Of a stretch of DNA of 32,478 nucleotides, positions 8,301 through 16,626 are shown piece after piece; position 1 is the stretch's first letter, and each line of letters begins with the position of its first letter. Location of the stretch: the NCBI GenBank assembly GCA_002690915.1, contig NZGF01000048.1, positions 1 to 32,478 on the forward strand. Direction: 5' to 3'. This stretch comes from Crocinitomicaceae bacterium (GTDB lineage: Bacteria > Bacteroidota > Bacteroidia > Flavobacteriales_D > Sanyastnellaceae). The position numbers and the translations under genes were made by a program. The notes under the pieces were generated by a model. That model saw nothing but the letters and a program-made list of their open reading frames with translations, made no database searches and was not told the DNA's origin.

Positions 8301-8590
8301 GGCAGCGCGTATTCAAATTGTTCTACCTCGTATTCTGTTCCGCCTGAAGCCACTGTGGCGATGCTCGGCGACACCAGTGTAAGGCATGAGTCTTCGCACG
8401 TTATTTCGGTGTCTTCACCGATGTCAAATGTCCCAAAAGTTGCACATTGTGCCACAAGGTCATTAGGCACTAAAGCCAGTAGCGCCAGTACTCCCAAGAA
8501 AGCAAGGTGTCTCGCACATGAATTTGACGTGTTAAACTTTATCTGCTGGTTAACCATGTTTGAACAATTTCTGCTTTCAGCAAGTTGCAT
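5381..8590 (-). CDS. Giant T9SS type-B cargo protein with repeated CxxC Ig-like domains
   Basis: The 1069-residue product carries a signal peptide (hydrophobic core HLAFLGVLALLALV, residues 29-41). The start at 8590 is the longest; Met12 (8557) gives a more normal signal and may be the true start. The N-terminal domain (about 50-275) has a nidogen-like pattern, including PLGFTFEFFGNNYTECRIS and WRFSSG. Then comes a WG-rich domain (about 315-413). Seven Ig/PKD-like repeats follow, each marked by W-[ST]-x(2,3)-C-x2-C at about residues 471, 559, 624, 702, 789, 866 and 950, usually preceded by LC or IC and followed by a short beta hairpin. The last 80 residues (VFSPNGDEQNDYLVFK ... GTYYYVLTIPG ... 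TGSFTLVR) are a gliding-motility-associated type-B sorting domain, so the protein is exported by T9SS. It is probably a cell-surface adhesin or matrix protein. It is unusually Cys-rich for T9SS cargo. Confidence 0.93.
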   Translation of the reverse strand: MQLAESRNCSNMVNQQIKFNTSNSCARHLAFLGVLALLALVPNDLVAQCATFGTFDIGEDTEITCEDSCLTLVSPSIATVASGGTEYEVEQFEYALPYPFNQGNAAINTGDDVYSSIIPLGFTFEFFGNNYTECRISSNGWFSFDTGETAGYNPNGTNPNQNMPNNSVMGIYSDLNPSTCGNVRYDTYGTAPCREFVVTWNAICQFSCTSQQVSAEVVLYEGTNAIEVYLGNRPTCGWGSAVVGIMNQPGTIGISPDGYNTGNWSASNEAWRFSSGEVVEGTTLWYEGDEYLGMGDTLDYCTTQSTLLTGWFAQLPPDAFCTSFEVSVSSTGSAFTNNQIDWVILSENGANLLEGGAPFTDAVCLPNGCYTLEMFDSANNGWGSADLTITSPDGEVLGAYTLESGDNGSASFCVEDYDGPEPTVDDYIQVVSDELYITAVSDADAGFDWPSPICSGGEPFTLTPNEGSGEWTVGCDGCFNEATLTIDPAIAGGGWLPVSHVLEGTCLADIEETEIFISTTPTPLFTASTEALCDDEVFDFNATPPFGTWSASCGDCIIANTGVFFADQANEGLNTVTFTTLGVCPGESVVEVGVSELLEGSITGPALLCEDDSAFFEANVPGYWSSDCAGCIDSLSGVFSALGEEPNTWIVTFTPDSYCPVGDEFQVAVNESVTIGASNVPSSLCETADDFQLVVDVNGGTWSADCPECLSESGLLEVANTPVGLLPIEYEISNGACADTATWTVDIRPVLEGTFNAMNPLCIGATANLSFTLDDDIPDAYATGATGDWSSSDCPGCITNENTGAFSANQVGAVSIDFEFDHPCSAPFTGEVIVASEVDATIDAVPDLCESGDLEPLTAAESGGAWSSDCDNCLVGASFDPTVGAGAYTVSYTIDDVCADMDEIEVIVVPQADATVNLPDWVCLALEGLQPGVAWPGGIWTANCDGCLSDIGTIDLMQAGVGVLEITYTVEGLCGDAQTVAMEVIGCDVEIVNVFSPNGDEQNDYLVFKYLTSFPGNQLTVFDRWGNLVHQKNNYGNNWRAEGVAEGTYYYVLTIPGKSDLTGSFTLVR

Positions 8591-8613
8591 AACCGCAATA
8601 AATTACATCAATC

Positions 8614-9207
8614 ATGCGATACGACTTACATTGGATAACAATATCTGGTATTTTAATTTTCCTCGCCGTTGGTCTAAGTTCTTGGAAATTGCAACAAAGC
8701 TCAACTACATACGCCCCACAACCGGCCATGGAAAATTTTTATGATCTCTCAGCCTCTACTCTAGATGGCACTCCTTACGAATTCTCCCAGCTGAAAGGAA
8801 AGCGAGTGTTGTTAGTCAACACTGCCTCACGTTGCGGATATACTCCTCAATATGCAGACCTGGAAACATTGCACAAACAATACGGCTCGAGTGGCTTTGT
8901 TATTTTAGGCTTCCCTTGCAACCAATTTGGATTCCAAGAGCCGGGGTCAGCCGGAGATATCGCCACGTTCTGCGAAAAGAATTACGGCGTGAGCTTTCAA
9001 ATCATGGAAAAGGTAAATGTGAAAGGAAGCGAAGCGCATCCAGTGTACAAGTGGCTCAGCGAAAAAGCCCGGAATGGTGTCGAAGATCATAAGGTTGGTT
9101 GGAATTTCCACAAGTTTTTGGTGGATGAAAGCGGTCGATTGGTCGCATCACTTCGCAGCGGAGTGAGCCCTATGGACGACACAATCGTGGATTTCGCCAA
9201 GCAATAA
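8614..9207 (+). CDS. Glutathione-peroxidase-family peroxidase (2-Cys, thioredoxin-type), membrane-anchored
   Basis: The GPx fold is clear: NTASRCGYTPQ holds the peroxidatic Cys74 (Cys in place of Sec), FGFQEP gives the Gln of the tetrad (Q108), and VGWNFHKFLVD gives Trp163 and Asn164. Cys120 in FCEKNYGVSF lies where thioredoxin-dependent GPx enzymes have their resolving Cys, so reduction by thioredoxin, not glutathione, is likely. From the start at 8614 the protein has an N-terminal hydrophobic segment (ITISGILIFLAVGLSS), predicting a signal anchor and periplasmic location; an internal Met40 would give a cytoplasmic form of about 158 residues. I favour the longer form because the segment is a good membrane helix in frame. 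The gene is divergent from the T9SS cargo gene with only 23 nt between them. Confidence 0.9.
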   Translation: MRYDLHWITISGILIFLAVGLSSWKLQQSSTTYAPQPAMENFYDLSASTLDGTPYEFSQLKGKRVLLVNTASRCGYTPQYADLETLHKQYGSSGFVILGFPCNQFGFQEPGSAGDIATFCEKNYGVSFQIMEKVNVKGSEAHPVYKWLSEKARNGVEDHKVGWNFHKFLVDESGRLVASLRSGVSPMDDTIVDFAKQ

Positions 9208-9248
9208 AGCCTGACCTGTACGGTTGAATTTTGGTGTACTTTTAAAAC

Positions 9249-11798
9249 ATGCCAACACAACCGTATTCGAGCGTACTCAGCGCCCCATTTCTTCTGTTGC
9301 TGTTCGCCCATGTATTGGGAACGGCGCAAGGCCAGGAATCCTTTGAAAACCCCAGTGATTTCCTAGGATTTGAATTGGGGAGTCGTTTCAGTTTGCACCA
9401 TGAGGTCACCGACTACTCCAAAAGCCTGAGCAACGAGAGAGGGGTATCCTACGTAGAGTATGGTAAGACTCACGAAAGACGCCCATTGCATGCTTTGGTG
9501 TTCACGCACCCAGAAAACGCAAAACGCTTAGAGGACATTCGACTCCAGCATCTAGATCGCATTCAAGGTGGAACGGGAATGGCTGAATTCGACGAGTTGG
9601 CCATCGTATGGATGAGCTACAACGTGCACGGTAACGAAGCAGTGTGCACAGAGGCAGCACTTGAGGTGATGCACGCATTGGCTTCTAAATGTGCCGCAGG
9701 AGACCCCATAATGAAGCGGTTGGTGGTGCTAGTCGACCCTTGCCTCAACCCAGATGGCCATGATCGGTATGCCGTGTGGTTCAACCAACACGCCAGTTCA
9801 CCTCCCAACCCGGACCCCGACGGCATGGAACATGATGAACCATGGCCTGGAGGTCGCCCCAACCACTACCTCTTCGATTTAAACCGGGATTGGGCCTGGC
9901 AAAAACAGATTGAAACGCAGAAGCGATCCGCCTTGTATCATTCATGGATGCCGCACGTGCATTGCGATTACCACGAGATGGGATACAACTCGCCCTACTA
10001 TTTCGCGCCGGCTGCCGAGCCCTATCATGAAGTGATCACCGATTGGCAACGCGAATTTCAGAGCGAGATTGGCCGAGCCGCCGCTGCAAATTTTGATGCC
10101 CGTGGCGAATTGTACTACACACGGGAGTCGTTTGACCTGCTCTATCCGAGCTATGGTGACACCTATCCGATGTACAACGGTGCCATTGGTATGACCTACG
10201 AGCAAGGCGGTAGCGGACGCGCTGGTGTATTGGTCGAACGTGCTGACGGCACGTTACTGAGTCTGCGTGACCGCATCGACAACCATGTCGAATCAAGCCT
10301 TTCCGCCATTGAAACCAGTGCCCGCCTGGCCGGTCGCCTTGTAGATGAACTGGCGGCATTCCACGAGACCAATCGCGCCCAGCCGAAAGGACGCTTTGGC
10401 GGGTATCACATTCCCGTTAATGCCGGTAATGCCTCCCGTGTCGACCGGCTGGTAGAATTCTTGCAACAGCACAAAATCGAATGCGAGCGCGCAACATCCA
10501 CATCACGTCCACTTAGTGCATGGGAGTATGGCACAAGTACCAACCGCAATGTTGTGATTCAGCCTGGAGACTTGCTGATTTCAAGTTACCAAACCCATAG
10601 CCGTATCCTAGATGTGCTTTTCGATCCCGAACCTGTGCTTTCGGATTCCTTGACCTATGACATCACTGCCTGGAGCGTACCCTACGCGTACGGAGTTCAG
10701 ACTTTCGGTATGTCTAAGCCCGTCCAAGGTGGAGACTGGTTCCAGGCACAGTCGTTGCCTAAATGGGTATCCTCACCGTATGGCTATGCCATTGCTCCCA
10801 AACAAGATGGATACACTCATGCCCTTGCTCAACTTCACAAAGCAGGGATTCGGTTGCGAACTTCCTCCAAAACCATCGTGCACACCGACGCAGAATACAC
10901 ACGAGGAACCCTCTTTGTATTGCGAGGCGATCAGACAGAAGAAAACTGGACAGAAATCCTCGAATCCATAAGGCTCAGCTCCCATGTGGCGATTTTGCCA
11001 ATGGAAGGCGGACACTCACTAGAAGGTCCCGATATGGGGTCAGATAATGTTTGGTTGGTGGAGGCACCCCGCGTTGCGATGCTGAACGGTGAAGAAACCT
11101 CAAGCTTGAGTTCAGGTGAAGTCTGGTGGCACTTCGAACAGGAACTTGAGTACCCAATTACCCGGATAAACGCCTCGTCTTCCTCCCCCTCCGATTGGGG
11201 AGCTTTTGATGTTGTCATCCTTCCCTCGGGATGGTACGGCTCAGCATCAGAAGCGTGGATGAAAGCCTTGAACGAGTACGTGCGCGACGGCGGGCGAGTT
11301 TTGGCCTTGTCACGTGCTGTCAACCTTTTCAACGGAGAATCAGGATGGGGCATCGAACGCTACAACGACAGCGACATAGAACAAAGCATACGAGCGCGCG
11401 ATCGTGAAGAACGCAGCGCAAATCGCGAGAAGCCTTTTGAGGATAGGGAGCGGCATTACGCCATGAATATCGGTGACGGCTCCGTCTACACGGTCAAATT
11501 GGACTTGACCCACCCCCTGGCCTGGGGATACCCCGACCGCCCTTACTACAGCCTTCGCTCTTCTGGTAGCCGTTACGGCACCTTGGACAATGGGTGGACC
11601 GTAGGGCTGTACGGAGATCGTGTCAGTGGATTTGTCGGCAGCAGGGCCAATCGGGAACTACCGGGCAGCCTTGCATTTGGAGCCCAGCCCATGGGACGCG
11701 GGCATGCAGTTTACTTTGCAGACAACCCGCTCTTTCGCGGATTTTGGGAAAACGGGAAGCGCCTGTTTGATAACGCCGTATTCATGCCGTTGGACTGA
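9249..11798 (+). CDS. Secreted M14-family zinc carboxypeptidase with C-terminal extension
   Basis: A signal peptide (FLLLLFAHVLGTAQGQ, cleavage near residue 26-28) precedes an M14 carboxypeptidase domain. Zinc ligands are His127 and Glu130 (YNVHGNEA) and His242 (DYHEMG). The substrate-binding Arg is in DLNRDW (R213), the NPDG turn is at 167-170, and the catalytic Glu is probably E318 in MTYEQGGSG. The C-terminal half (about 380-849) includes a glutamine-amidotransferase-like Rossmann segment with VVILPSGWYG and YVRDGGRVLALSRA, which is common in this long subfamily. The whole protein is full length for the subfamily (about 830-860 residues). It should trim peptides in the periplasm or outside the cell. 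It converges on the WYL-type gene with a 3-nt gap between the stops. Confidence 0.93.
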   Translation: MPTQPYSSVLSAPFLLLLFAHVLGTAQGQESFENPSDFLGFELGSRFSLHHEVTDYSKSLSNERGVSYVEYGKTHERRPLHALVFTHPENAKRLEDIRLQHLDRIQGGTGMAEFDELAIVWMSYNVHGNEAVCTEAALEVMHALASKCAAGDPIMKRLVVLVDPCLNPDGHDRYAVWFNQHASSPPNPDPDGMEHDEPWPGGRPNHYLFDLNRDWAWQKQIETQKRSALYHSWMPHVHCDYHEMGYNSPYYFAPAAEPYHEVITDWQREFQSEIGRAAAANFDARGELYYTRESFDLLYPSYGDTYPMYNGAIGMTYEQGGSGRAGVLVERADGTLLSLRDRIDNHVESSLSAIETSARLAGRLVDELAAFHETNRAQPKGRFGGYHIPVNAGNASRVDRLVEFLQQHKIECERATSTSRPLSAWEYGTSTNRNVVIQPGDLLISSYQTHSRILDVLFDPEPVLSDSLTYDITAWSVPYAYGVQTFGMSKPVQGGDWFQAQSLPKWVSSPYGYAIAPKQDGYTHALAQLHKAGIRLRTSSKTIVHTDAEYTRGTLFVLRGDQTEENWTEILESIRLSSHVAILPMEGGHSLEGPDMGSDNVWLVEAPRVAMLNGEETSSLSSGEVWWHFEQELEYPITRINASSSSPSDWGAFDVVILPSGWYGSASEAWMKALNEYVRDGGRVLALSRAVNLFNGESGWGIERYNDSDIEQSIRARDREERSANREKPFEDRERHYAMNIGDGSVYTVKLDLTHPLAWGYPDRPYYSLRSSGSRYGTLDNGWTVGLYGDRVSGFVGSRANRELPGSLAFGAQPMGRGHAVYFADNPLFRGFWENGKRLFDNAVFMPLD

Positions 11799-11801
11799 AG
11801 A

Positions 11802-12896
11802 TTATGGACCGAACATGGGGGCATACCGATCCGAGGCAGCTCGGGAGGCCATGCGCAAGGCATGTCGTACGACGTCCGGTTCAAGAACTTGAAATTCACT
11901 TCCCCATTGGAGCGCAAAACGTACGAATTGTTCGTCCGGAACCAATGATATGTTGAAGATGACGCCTTTTGCGGCATGTTCGATGCGCATGTCTTGTGAA
12001 CCGTGCATAGGCTCTTTGAGGAATCGTTGAGCCAATCTACTAGAGACCCACACCCGCACAGGGACAACCTTGTCAGCGGTGAACGATACAACACCAGGCG
12101 TCAAGGCAATGTGGTTGGCGGTGTGCACTTCCCAATTAAAGGCTTGCGGCTCCAATCCATCTGGCCAATCCACTGCAACGGCATCAATGGAGGTGATTTC
12201 ATCCAATGCCACAACCAAATGAAAGAACGATTCAGCCTCTGCGTCCCAAGCAGAACCTAGGGCGAGTATGCCGTCTGTCTGTTGAATCAACTGATCGGTA
12301 AGGAACGCCACACGTTCCAAGCGATCGCCCATTCCAGGTGCAAATGCCATGCGCAGCGGAGTCTGTTCATACGCAGCTCGCACCAAAAGCTCGTACCAGC
12401 GTCGCTCGTCTTTTGAAAACGTGGCATCAACGATTCGCGGTTTCCATTTTTCCTCCCGTAAACGCCCACCAATCAAACCCAATTGACCTTGAAGAGCCGC
12501 CTTGGAGCGAATCCACCAATCCCACGCAGGTACACCCTTGAAGCGATCCATGGACTGGATAAACCGATGGGCCAGAGCCAGTTCATTTTGCGCCAGATGG
12601 GCCCGGTGTATACCATCTGAATCGGCAGCGTAGGTTAAATGCACTTTACCTCCGACCCTTCCGCGTTCAATTCGAAGGCCGTACATGGTCTCCATGTCTA
12701 CGATGTCCTTTTCCAAGGTGCGCATGGCGATGGGCTTTGTAGCTGGATTATCCGCTCGAAGTTGCCGATTTACCTCAGTCAATAATGCCTCCTTAGTCCA
12801 AATTACAGATTCTTCACGCCTCGCTTTCGCCATGCAGGCATCCAAGATGATATAGCGAAGTTGGACATTTCGTTCGGGAGAAGCCATGCTTCGCAA
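11802..12896 (-). CDS. WYL-domain-type transcriptional regulator
   Basis: The N-terminal part (about residues 1-100) has a helix-turn-helix character: WTKEALLTEVNRQLR ... IAMRTLEKDIVDMETMYGLRIERGR resembles the Deo-type winged helix that precedes WYL domains (KRTLYRDLEALxxxYG). The middle (about 180-270) is a WYL-like SH3 fold with PLRMAFAPG and EVHTANHIALTPG, and the C-terminal part (about 275-345) resembles a WCX extension (VVPVRVWVSSRLAQRFLKEPMHGSQ). Total length 364 fits. WYL proteins usually repress or activate nearby genes in response to nucleic-acid or nucleotide ligands. It is the last gene of a leftward unit; 12 nt separate it from the DUF5723 barrel gene. The start at 12896 gives MRSMASPE; Met4 (12887) is an alternative. 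Confidence 0.75.
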   Translation of the reverse strand: MRSMASPERNVQLRYIILDACMAKARREESVIWTKEALLTEVNRQLRADNPATKPIAMRTLEKDIVDMETMYGLRIERGRVGGKVHLTYAADSDGIHRAHLAQNELALAHRFIQSMDRFKGVPAWDWWIRSKAALQGQLGLIGGRLREEKWKPRIVDATFSKDERRWYELLVRAAYEQTPLRMAFAPGMGDRLERVAFLTDQLIQQTDGILALGSAWDAEAESFFHLVVALDEITSIDAVAVDWPDGLEPQAFNWEVHTANHIALTPGVVSFTADKVVPVRVWVSSRLAQRFLKEPMHGSQDMRIEHAAKGVIFNISLVPDEQFVRFALQWGSEFQVLEPDVVRHALRMASRAASDRYAPMFGP

Positions 12897-12908
12897 ATGT
12901 ATTGCGAA

Positions 12909-14492
12909 TCAGTTTCCGTCCGGAAGCACACATGGCTGAGGTTGAGGCTCCTCGTCATCAAGTTTCACGTCAAATCCAAATGCCGGTGACCGGGTCGAGT
13001 TCTGGAAGGGCGCAAGAGGCTCAGCTTCATTTACCGACTTGGGCTTGCGCCAGTTCAGTCGCCACACCAAACCTGCCTGCGCAGCAAAGTAAGGAGCTTC
13101 TGTTGGCATGCTCCACTCGGTCCGCTCACCACCATGGGCCACGCTAAAGTGCGACCAGTCCAACACCTGATGCCCCTCCGCTGCAGCGAACAACATCAAT
13201 GGTCCGAGAGGCACTCCCAAACTTACTCCAGCGGTCGGAACCAAGCCGAACCGGTTGCCATATGTCAACGTTGATTGCAGTCCATTGCCCAATCGCGCAT
13301 TGATGGCAACGCTCCAACTCATCGGCCTTTGCTTGAGGCATTCAATCATGCCACCAAAACTCAATTGCCCTCCCTGATCACCGCGCAAAACGGTGTATTC
13401 CGTGCCGGCTACGATGCGGTTAGGGAGTTTGGCCTTGTACGCAACCTGCGATTCCGATGCCTGATGGTGCGCTTCAATGGCCGCCAGTTCCTGCATGGCC
13501 CAAAGCTCTACAGAATCCGAAATGGCAGTCGCGCCGTCCATCCAATCACTGCCACCGTTGGTCACGTCAAATCCATCCAATTCCCACTTAAATATCTCCA
13601 CTTCGTAAATAAGCACATCGTTCGTCCATCGAATGTTACCTCCAAGATTAAACTGCAACCAGGTCGACCAGCGCTCAGTACACCGCATCTCTATGCCGGC
13701 GTCCATCCCCCATCCCCTGTTGTTGAACGACGCCAATTGCTGCGGCAATGCCTCTGCCAACGAATTCAGTTGGTCGGACGCATTCGCCTGGTAAATCGCA
13801 TTCAATCCACTACTTACAACTCGGCCGCCCCCCTCTAAACTCCATGACCAATCGGCTGCATCTGTGGTGAGCCCCCATCGGTTTTCTTCTATGGCTAGAT
13901 GATGGAAGCCGTGTAACCTGTGGATGCGCGCGCCGGCGCTTAAGCGCTCACCAAACTTGTGCTGTACACCTGCGCTGTAAGAGCGGTAATGCAACAGGCT
14001 CACATCCAACGGAGCCAAATCAACCATTTCGGCGTCAGCACCGTTGAATGTCGCGTTGCCAGTAAACGGTAAACGCAAGAGGTCCGAAGGTAACCCTATG
14101 CGGGTTTTGACGTGTTCCGTAGCCGCAAAGTCTACAAACGTATTGCGCATTTTTCCGAAAAAAAAACCTGCATTAAACAGTGTGACGGTTGCATTGGCCT
14201 CTGCCGCATTATGATCTGCGAAATCCTCAAAAATTGCATTCAAATCAATCTGTGGAGACGATCGACCAGGAAGCGGAACCAACCATGTCGCTGGATGGGC
14301 AAGGGTGTTAGATGCCATAAAACTGGCATTGCTCAACATCGAGAAATAGCCTTGCTCGAGCTGACCCGTTATTCGCCAATCCCGATGTTGCGGTGCCATG
14401 CCATTAAACGCAGCACTGGGTACCCACTGAGCACGCATGCCATGAACCAGCACCAGGCAAAAACCGACAATGATTGCACTTTTGAACTTCAT
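12909..14492 (-). CDS. DUF5723-like outer-membrane beta-barrel protein
   Basis: The 527-residue product has a signal peptide ending at about residue 21 (MKFKSAIIVGFCLVLVHGMRA) and then a long barrel with strand pairs such as HKFGERLSAGARIHRLHG, SWSLEGGGRVVSS and SGLNAIYQAN, and late strands GNGLQSTLTYGNRFGLVPTAG. The layout resembles the DUF5723 family of Bacteroidota outer-membrane proteins. The last residues after the barrel (about 485-527) are polar and carry EEPQPQPCVLPDGN, an odd Cys-containing tail. The start overlaps the stop of the upstream lipoprotein by four bases (ATGA), indicating coupled translation and probable complex formation. Role unknown. Confidence 0.7.
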   Translation of the reverse strand: MKFKSAIIVGFCLVLVHGMRAQWVPSAAFNGMAPQHRDWRITGQLEQGYFSMLSNASFMASNTLAHPATWLVPLPGRSSPQIDLNAIFEDFADHNAAEANATVTLFNAGFFFGKMRNTFVDFAATEHVKTRIGLPSDLLRLPFTGNATFNGADAEMVDLAPLDVSLLHYRSYSAGVQHKFGERLSAGARIHRLHGFHHLAIEENRWGLTTDAADWSWSLEGGGRVVSSGLNAIYQANASDQLNSLAEALPQQLASFNNRGWGMDAGIEMRCTERWSTWLQFNLGGNIRWTNDVLIYEVEIFKWELDGFDVTNGGSDWMDGATAISDSVELWAMQELAAIEAHHQASESQVAYKAKLPNRIVAGTEYTVLRGDQGGQLSFGGMIECLKQRPMSWSVAINARLGNGLQSTLTYGNRFGLVPTAGVSLGVPLGPLMLFAAAEGHQVLDWSHFSVAHGGERTEWSMPTEAPYFAAQAGLVWRLNWRKPKSVNEAEPLAPFQNSTRSPAFGFDVKLDDEEPQPQPCVLPDGN

Positions 14493-16129
14493 GGTGTAGG
14501 GTCAATTTGGCATTCCACTTTTGCTGCAATTTGCATTGACATGTGGTCATTGGCGTTTAGCTCGACGGACTGCCCCATACCCGCGCCAGCAGTAGCTAGG
14601 GTCCAAGTAGTGGCCATTGCAGCACATTCCATTTCCATCAACTCCATCGCAAGCGGACGGTCTAGTGTGTAATCAACAATTGCTGTTGCAGGGACATCAG
14701 TTCCTCCAGGAATAGAAAGCCCTGGCCCAGCAAGCAACGAATCACCTTGCGCATTAATGAAGTGCACCAAGCCGTTTAACTCCAGCGGCCATCCATTGTC
14801 GATGATGAAGCGAAGAGTAACGGAAGTAACATCCGTCCAATCCAGTGGCGGAGCAACGCCTGCCTGCAATTTCTGGGAAATGGGTGTTGACAGGGTATCC
14901 CTCCACGTCACACCTCGCGCCCAGCCCGCCAGCGGAACTTCAAATACCCCTGTGCAACTCAGCACATCCGTAGCCGTAGCAAATTGTCCGCCCACTGGTG
15001 GAGGTAGTACTTTCACAGAGCCGAGGAGCTGCAAACTGTCTGGAGCTGCATTCAATAAATCCGACCAATCTAGATCCATGCCTGCGTTATCGAATGCGTG
15101 AGTCGTCCATGCGGTATCGCCAACAGACAAAGCCCCGGTTATGTCGGGAAACGCATCAATTGCTGGCCCCTGCAACGGAATAACACCCTCATCCGATCCC
15201 AAGGAAAATTCAGTTATATCCAACCCAAGATCGATGCCATAAGAGTTCTTAACCTCCAATACCAATCTGGGGGCGCTCAAATAAAACAATGCAGGATCCC
15301 ATCTAGTAATCTCCGGCAAGGCCATCCGGGCCTCTATGTCCTGGGACAATTCCGATGAAAACTTACCGAAAGCCCCCACTACAATCGCTTCTTCAAATGC
15401 AGTCCGGAAGGTCAGCGCCTCACCCGCTTCAATGGGCTGGCCTGTAGAAGCCAATGTGACGCTCAACTCCCAATTCAAACTTACACCTTCTGCCGCCGAT
15501 CCTATCAGCGTGGTATTGGTCATGGGAATCAGGATGTCAGACGTACCCGAAGCTGCATCTAGGTCCAACTCAATCGTAAGCGGCTGACCTTGTCTCAAAA
15601 TGCCGCTGCACGTTCCCGACACATTGATGTCGAGCCCAAGTAGCGATTGCATTTGAATGCCCAATGTCCCATTCCCGAGCCACACCGAATCCACTTCGGT
15701 TAAATGGGGCATTGGCACTTCCAACGTATGGGAAAAATCGACATCGAGTTCTGCGCCAGCAGGCAACAGCGAAAGCGCTGCAGCTTGCTTTGAACCCAGA
15801 GCAAATGTCGTCTCAACAAATTCGGACAAAGGCATCAACGGAATAGGTGCCGTCTTAAAAGCATCAAAAGGAAAAATAGCTGTGATTTCTCCGGTTACCT
15901 CCGTCTCAATGTTTGCAGGAACTTCAATCGACCCAATGACTTCGCCAAACGACCACCCTCCCTGTACCAGTGGCACAGCGAAAGTGGGGTCGAGTGTCCC
16001 CGTAATTGTCGTGTCTTGGGAAAGGTTAAATTCTCGCTTGGTACAGCCTGAGGCCACAAGTACCACAAGCCATACAGCCATCAGGGGCTTTGTAATGTTG
16101 TTCCAATCGTTGATGTGACGGGTGCGCAT
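14489..16129 (-). CDS. Large outer-membrane lipoprotein, partner of the DUF5723 barrel
   Basis: I take the ATG at 16129 as start because it gives a proper lipoprotein signal: MAVWLVVLVASGC with lipidation at Cys29. The open frame extends upstream to 16210, but that extension is Cys/Arg-rich and not signal-like. The 546-residue product has SIEVPANIETEVTGEI and numerous beta-strands, with an SVKVLPPPVGGQF segment; I recognise no named domain, though the pattern of a lipoprotein with repeated LDL/IEL strands is common next to DUF5723 genes. A possible -7 element TCTATTTG lies at 16143-16150 (minus), but no TTG is found at the right distance. It overlaps the DUF5723 gene by four bases. Confidence 0.75.
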   Translation of the reverse strand: MRTRHINDWNNITKPLMAVWLVVLVASGCTKREFNLSQDTTITGTLDPTFAVPLVQGGWSFGEVIGSIEVPANIETEVTGEITAIFPFDAFKTAPIPLMPLSEFVETTFALGSKQAAALSLLPAGAELDVDFSHTLEVPMPHLTEVDSVWLGNGTLGIQMQSLLGLDINVSGTCSGILRQGQPLTIELDLDAASGTSDILIPMTNTTLIGSAAEGVSLNWELSVTLASTGQPIEAGEALTFRTAFEEAIVVGAFGKFSSELSQDIEARMALPEITRWDPALFYLSAPRLVLEVKNSYGIDLGLDITEFSLGSDEGVIPLQGPAIDAFPDITGALSVGDTAWTTHAFDNAGMDLDWSDLLNAAPDSLQLLGSVKVLPPPVGGQFATATDVLSCTGVFEVPLAGWARGVTWRDTLSTPISQKLQAGVAPPLDWTDVTSVTLRFIIDNGWPLELNGLVHFINAQGDSLLAGPGLSIPGGTDVPATAIVDYTLDRPLAMELMEMECAAMATTWTLATAGAGMGQSVELNANDHMSMQIAAKVECQIDPTP

Positions 16130-16626
16130 AAATGTGCCTACGCAAATAGACCCTCTTTTGTTACTGTTTCTCACTTCTTTCTGAACTGCGCATCGAAGAA
16201 GGCAGCACATTCATTCGCAATTCGCTTTGCCTCTAACTTCCTAATTGGCTCAAACGGAATCTCATTGAAATTATCGATGGATTTGGAGCCCTTTCCCGCA
16301 TCGAAATTGCGCAGGTTCAACGACTCATATTCTTAAGAAAACCTGTTCATCAACCCCTATTTATCATGGATTCGCGTTTGGTCAACGGCAATGAAATTCA
16401 TAGAGCTAGCGAAGGTTCATGAAAGTGCGAACCATTGGTTTAGTCGACATAGCCAGTCATTTCGCTCGCCTTCACCTCTGAAAAACTTTCGGTTGGTGGT
16501 TGACTACTGTTCGACGGAGACGTCTAAAACCTGGCCTCCACTCCTTGCGAACCTTTTCAACGTTTTCGTCAGGAGAGCTCACTTCGATTTTCATGGCACG
16601 TGGTGATTTATGGCGAGATTTACGGC
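16130..16626. other. About 500 bp without a convincing gene
   Basis: This stretch separates the divergent lipoprotein and carboxypeptidase genes. It must hold both promoters, but no clear TTG-N19/20-TAnnTTTG pair was seen on either strand. A 40-codon minus frame at 16472-16594 (MKIEVSSPDENVEKVRKEW...) has coding-like composition in its first half, but there is nothing further to support it. No hairpins or repeats stand out. Confidence 0.4.

Noticed and set aside
16472-16594. A 40-codon minus frame beginning MKIEVSSPDENVEK
   Set aside because: The first half is coding-like, but the rest is Arg-rich without pattern, and it has no promoter, neighbour or homologue that I can name.
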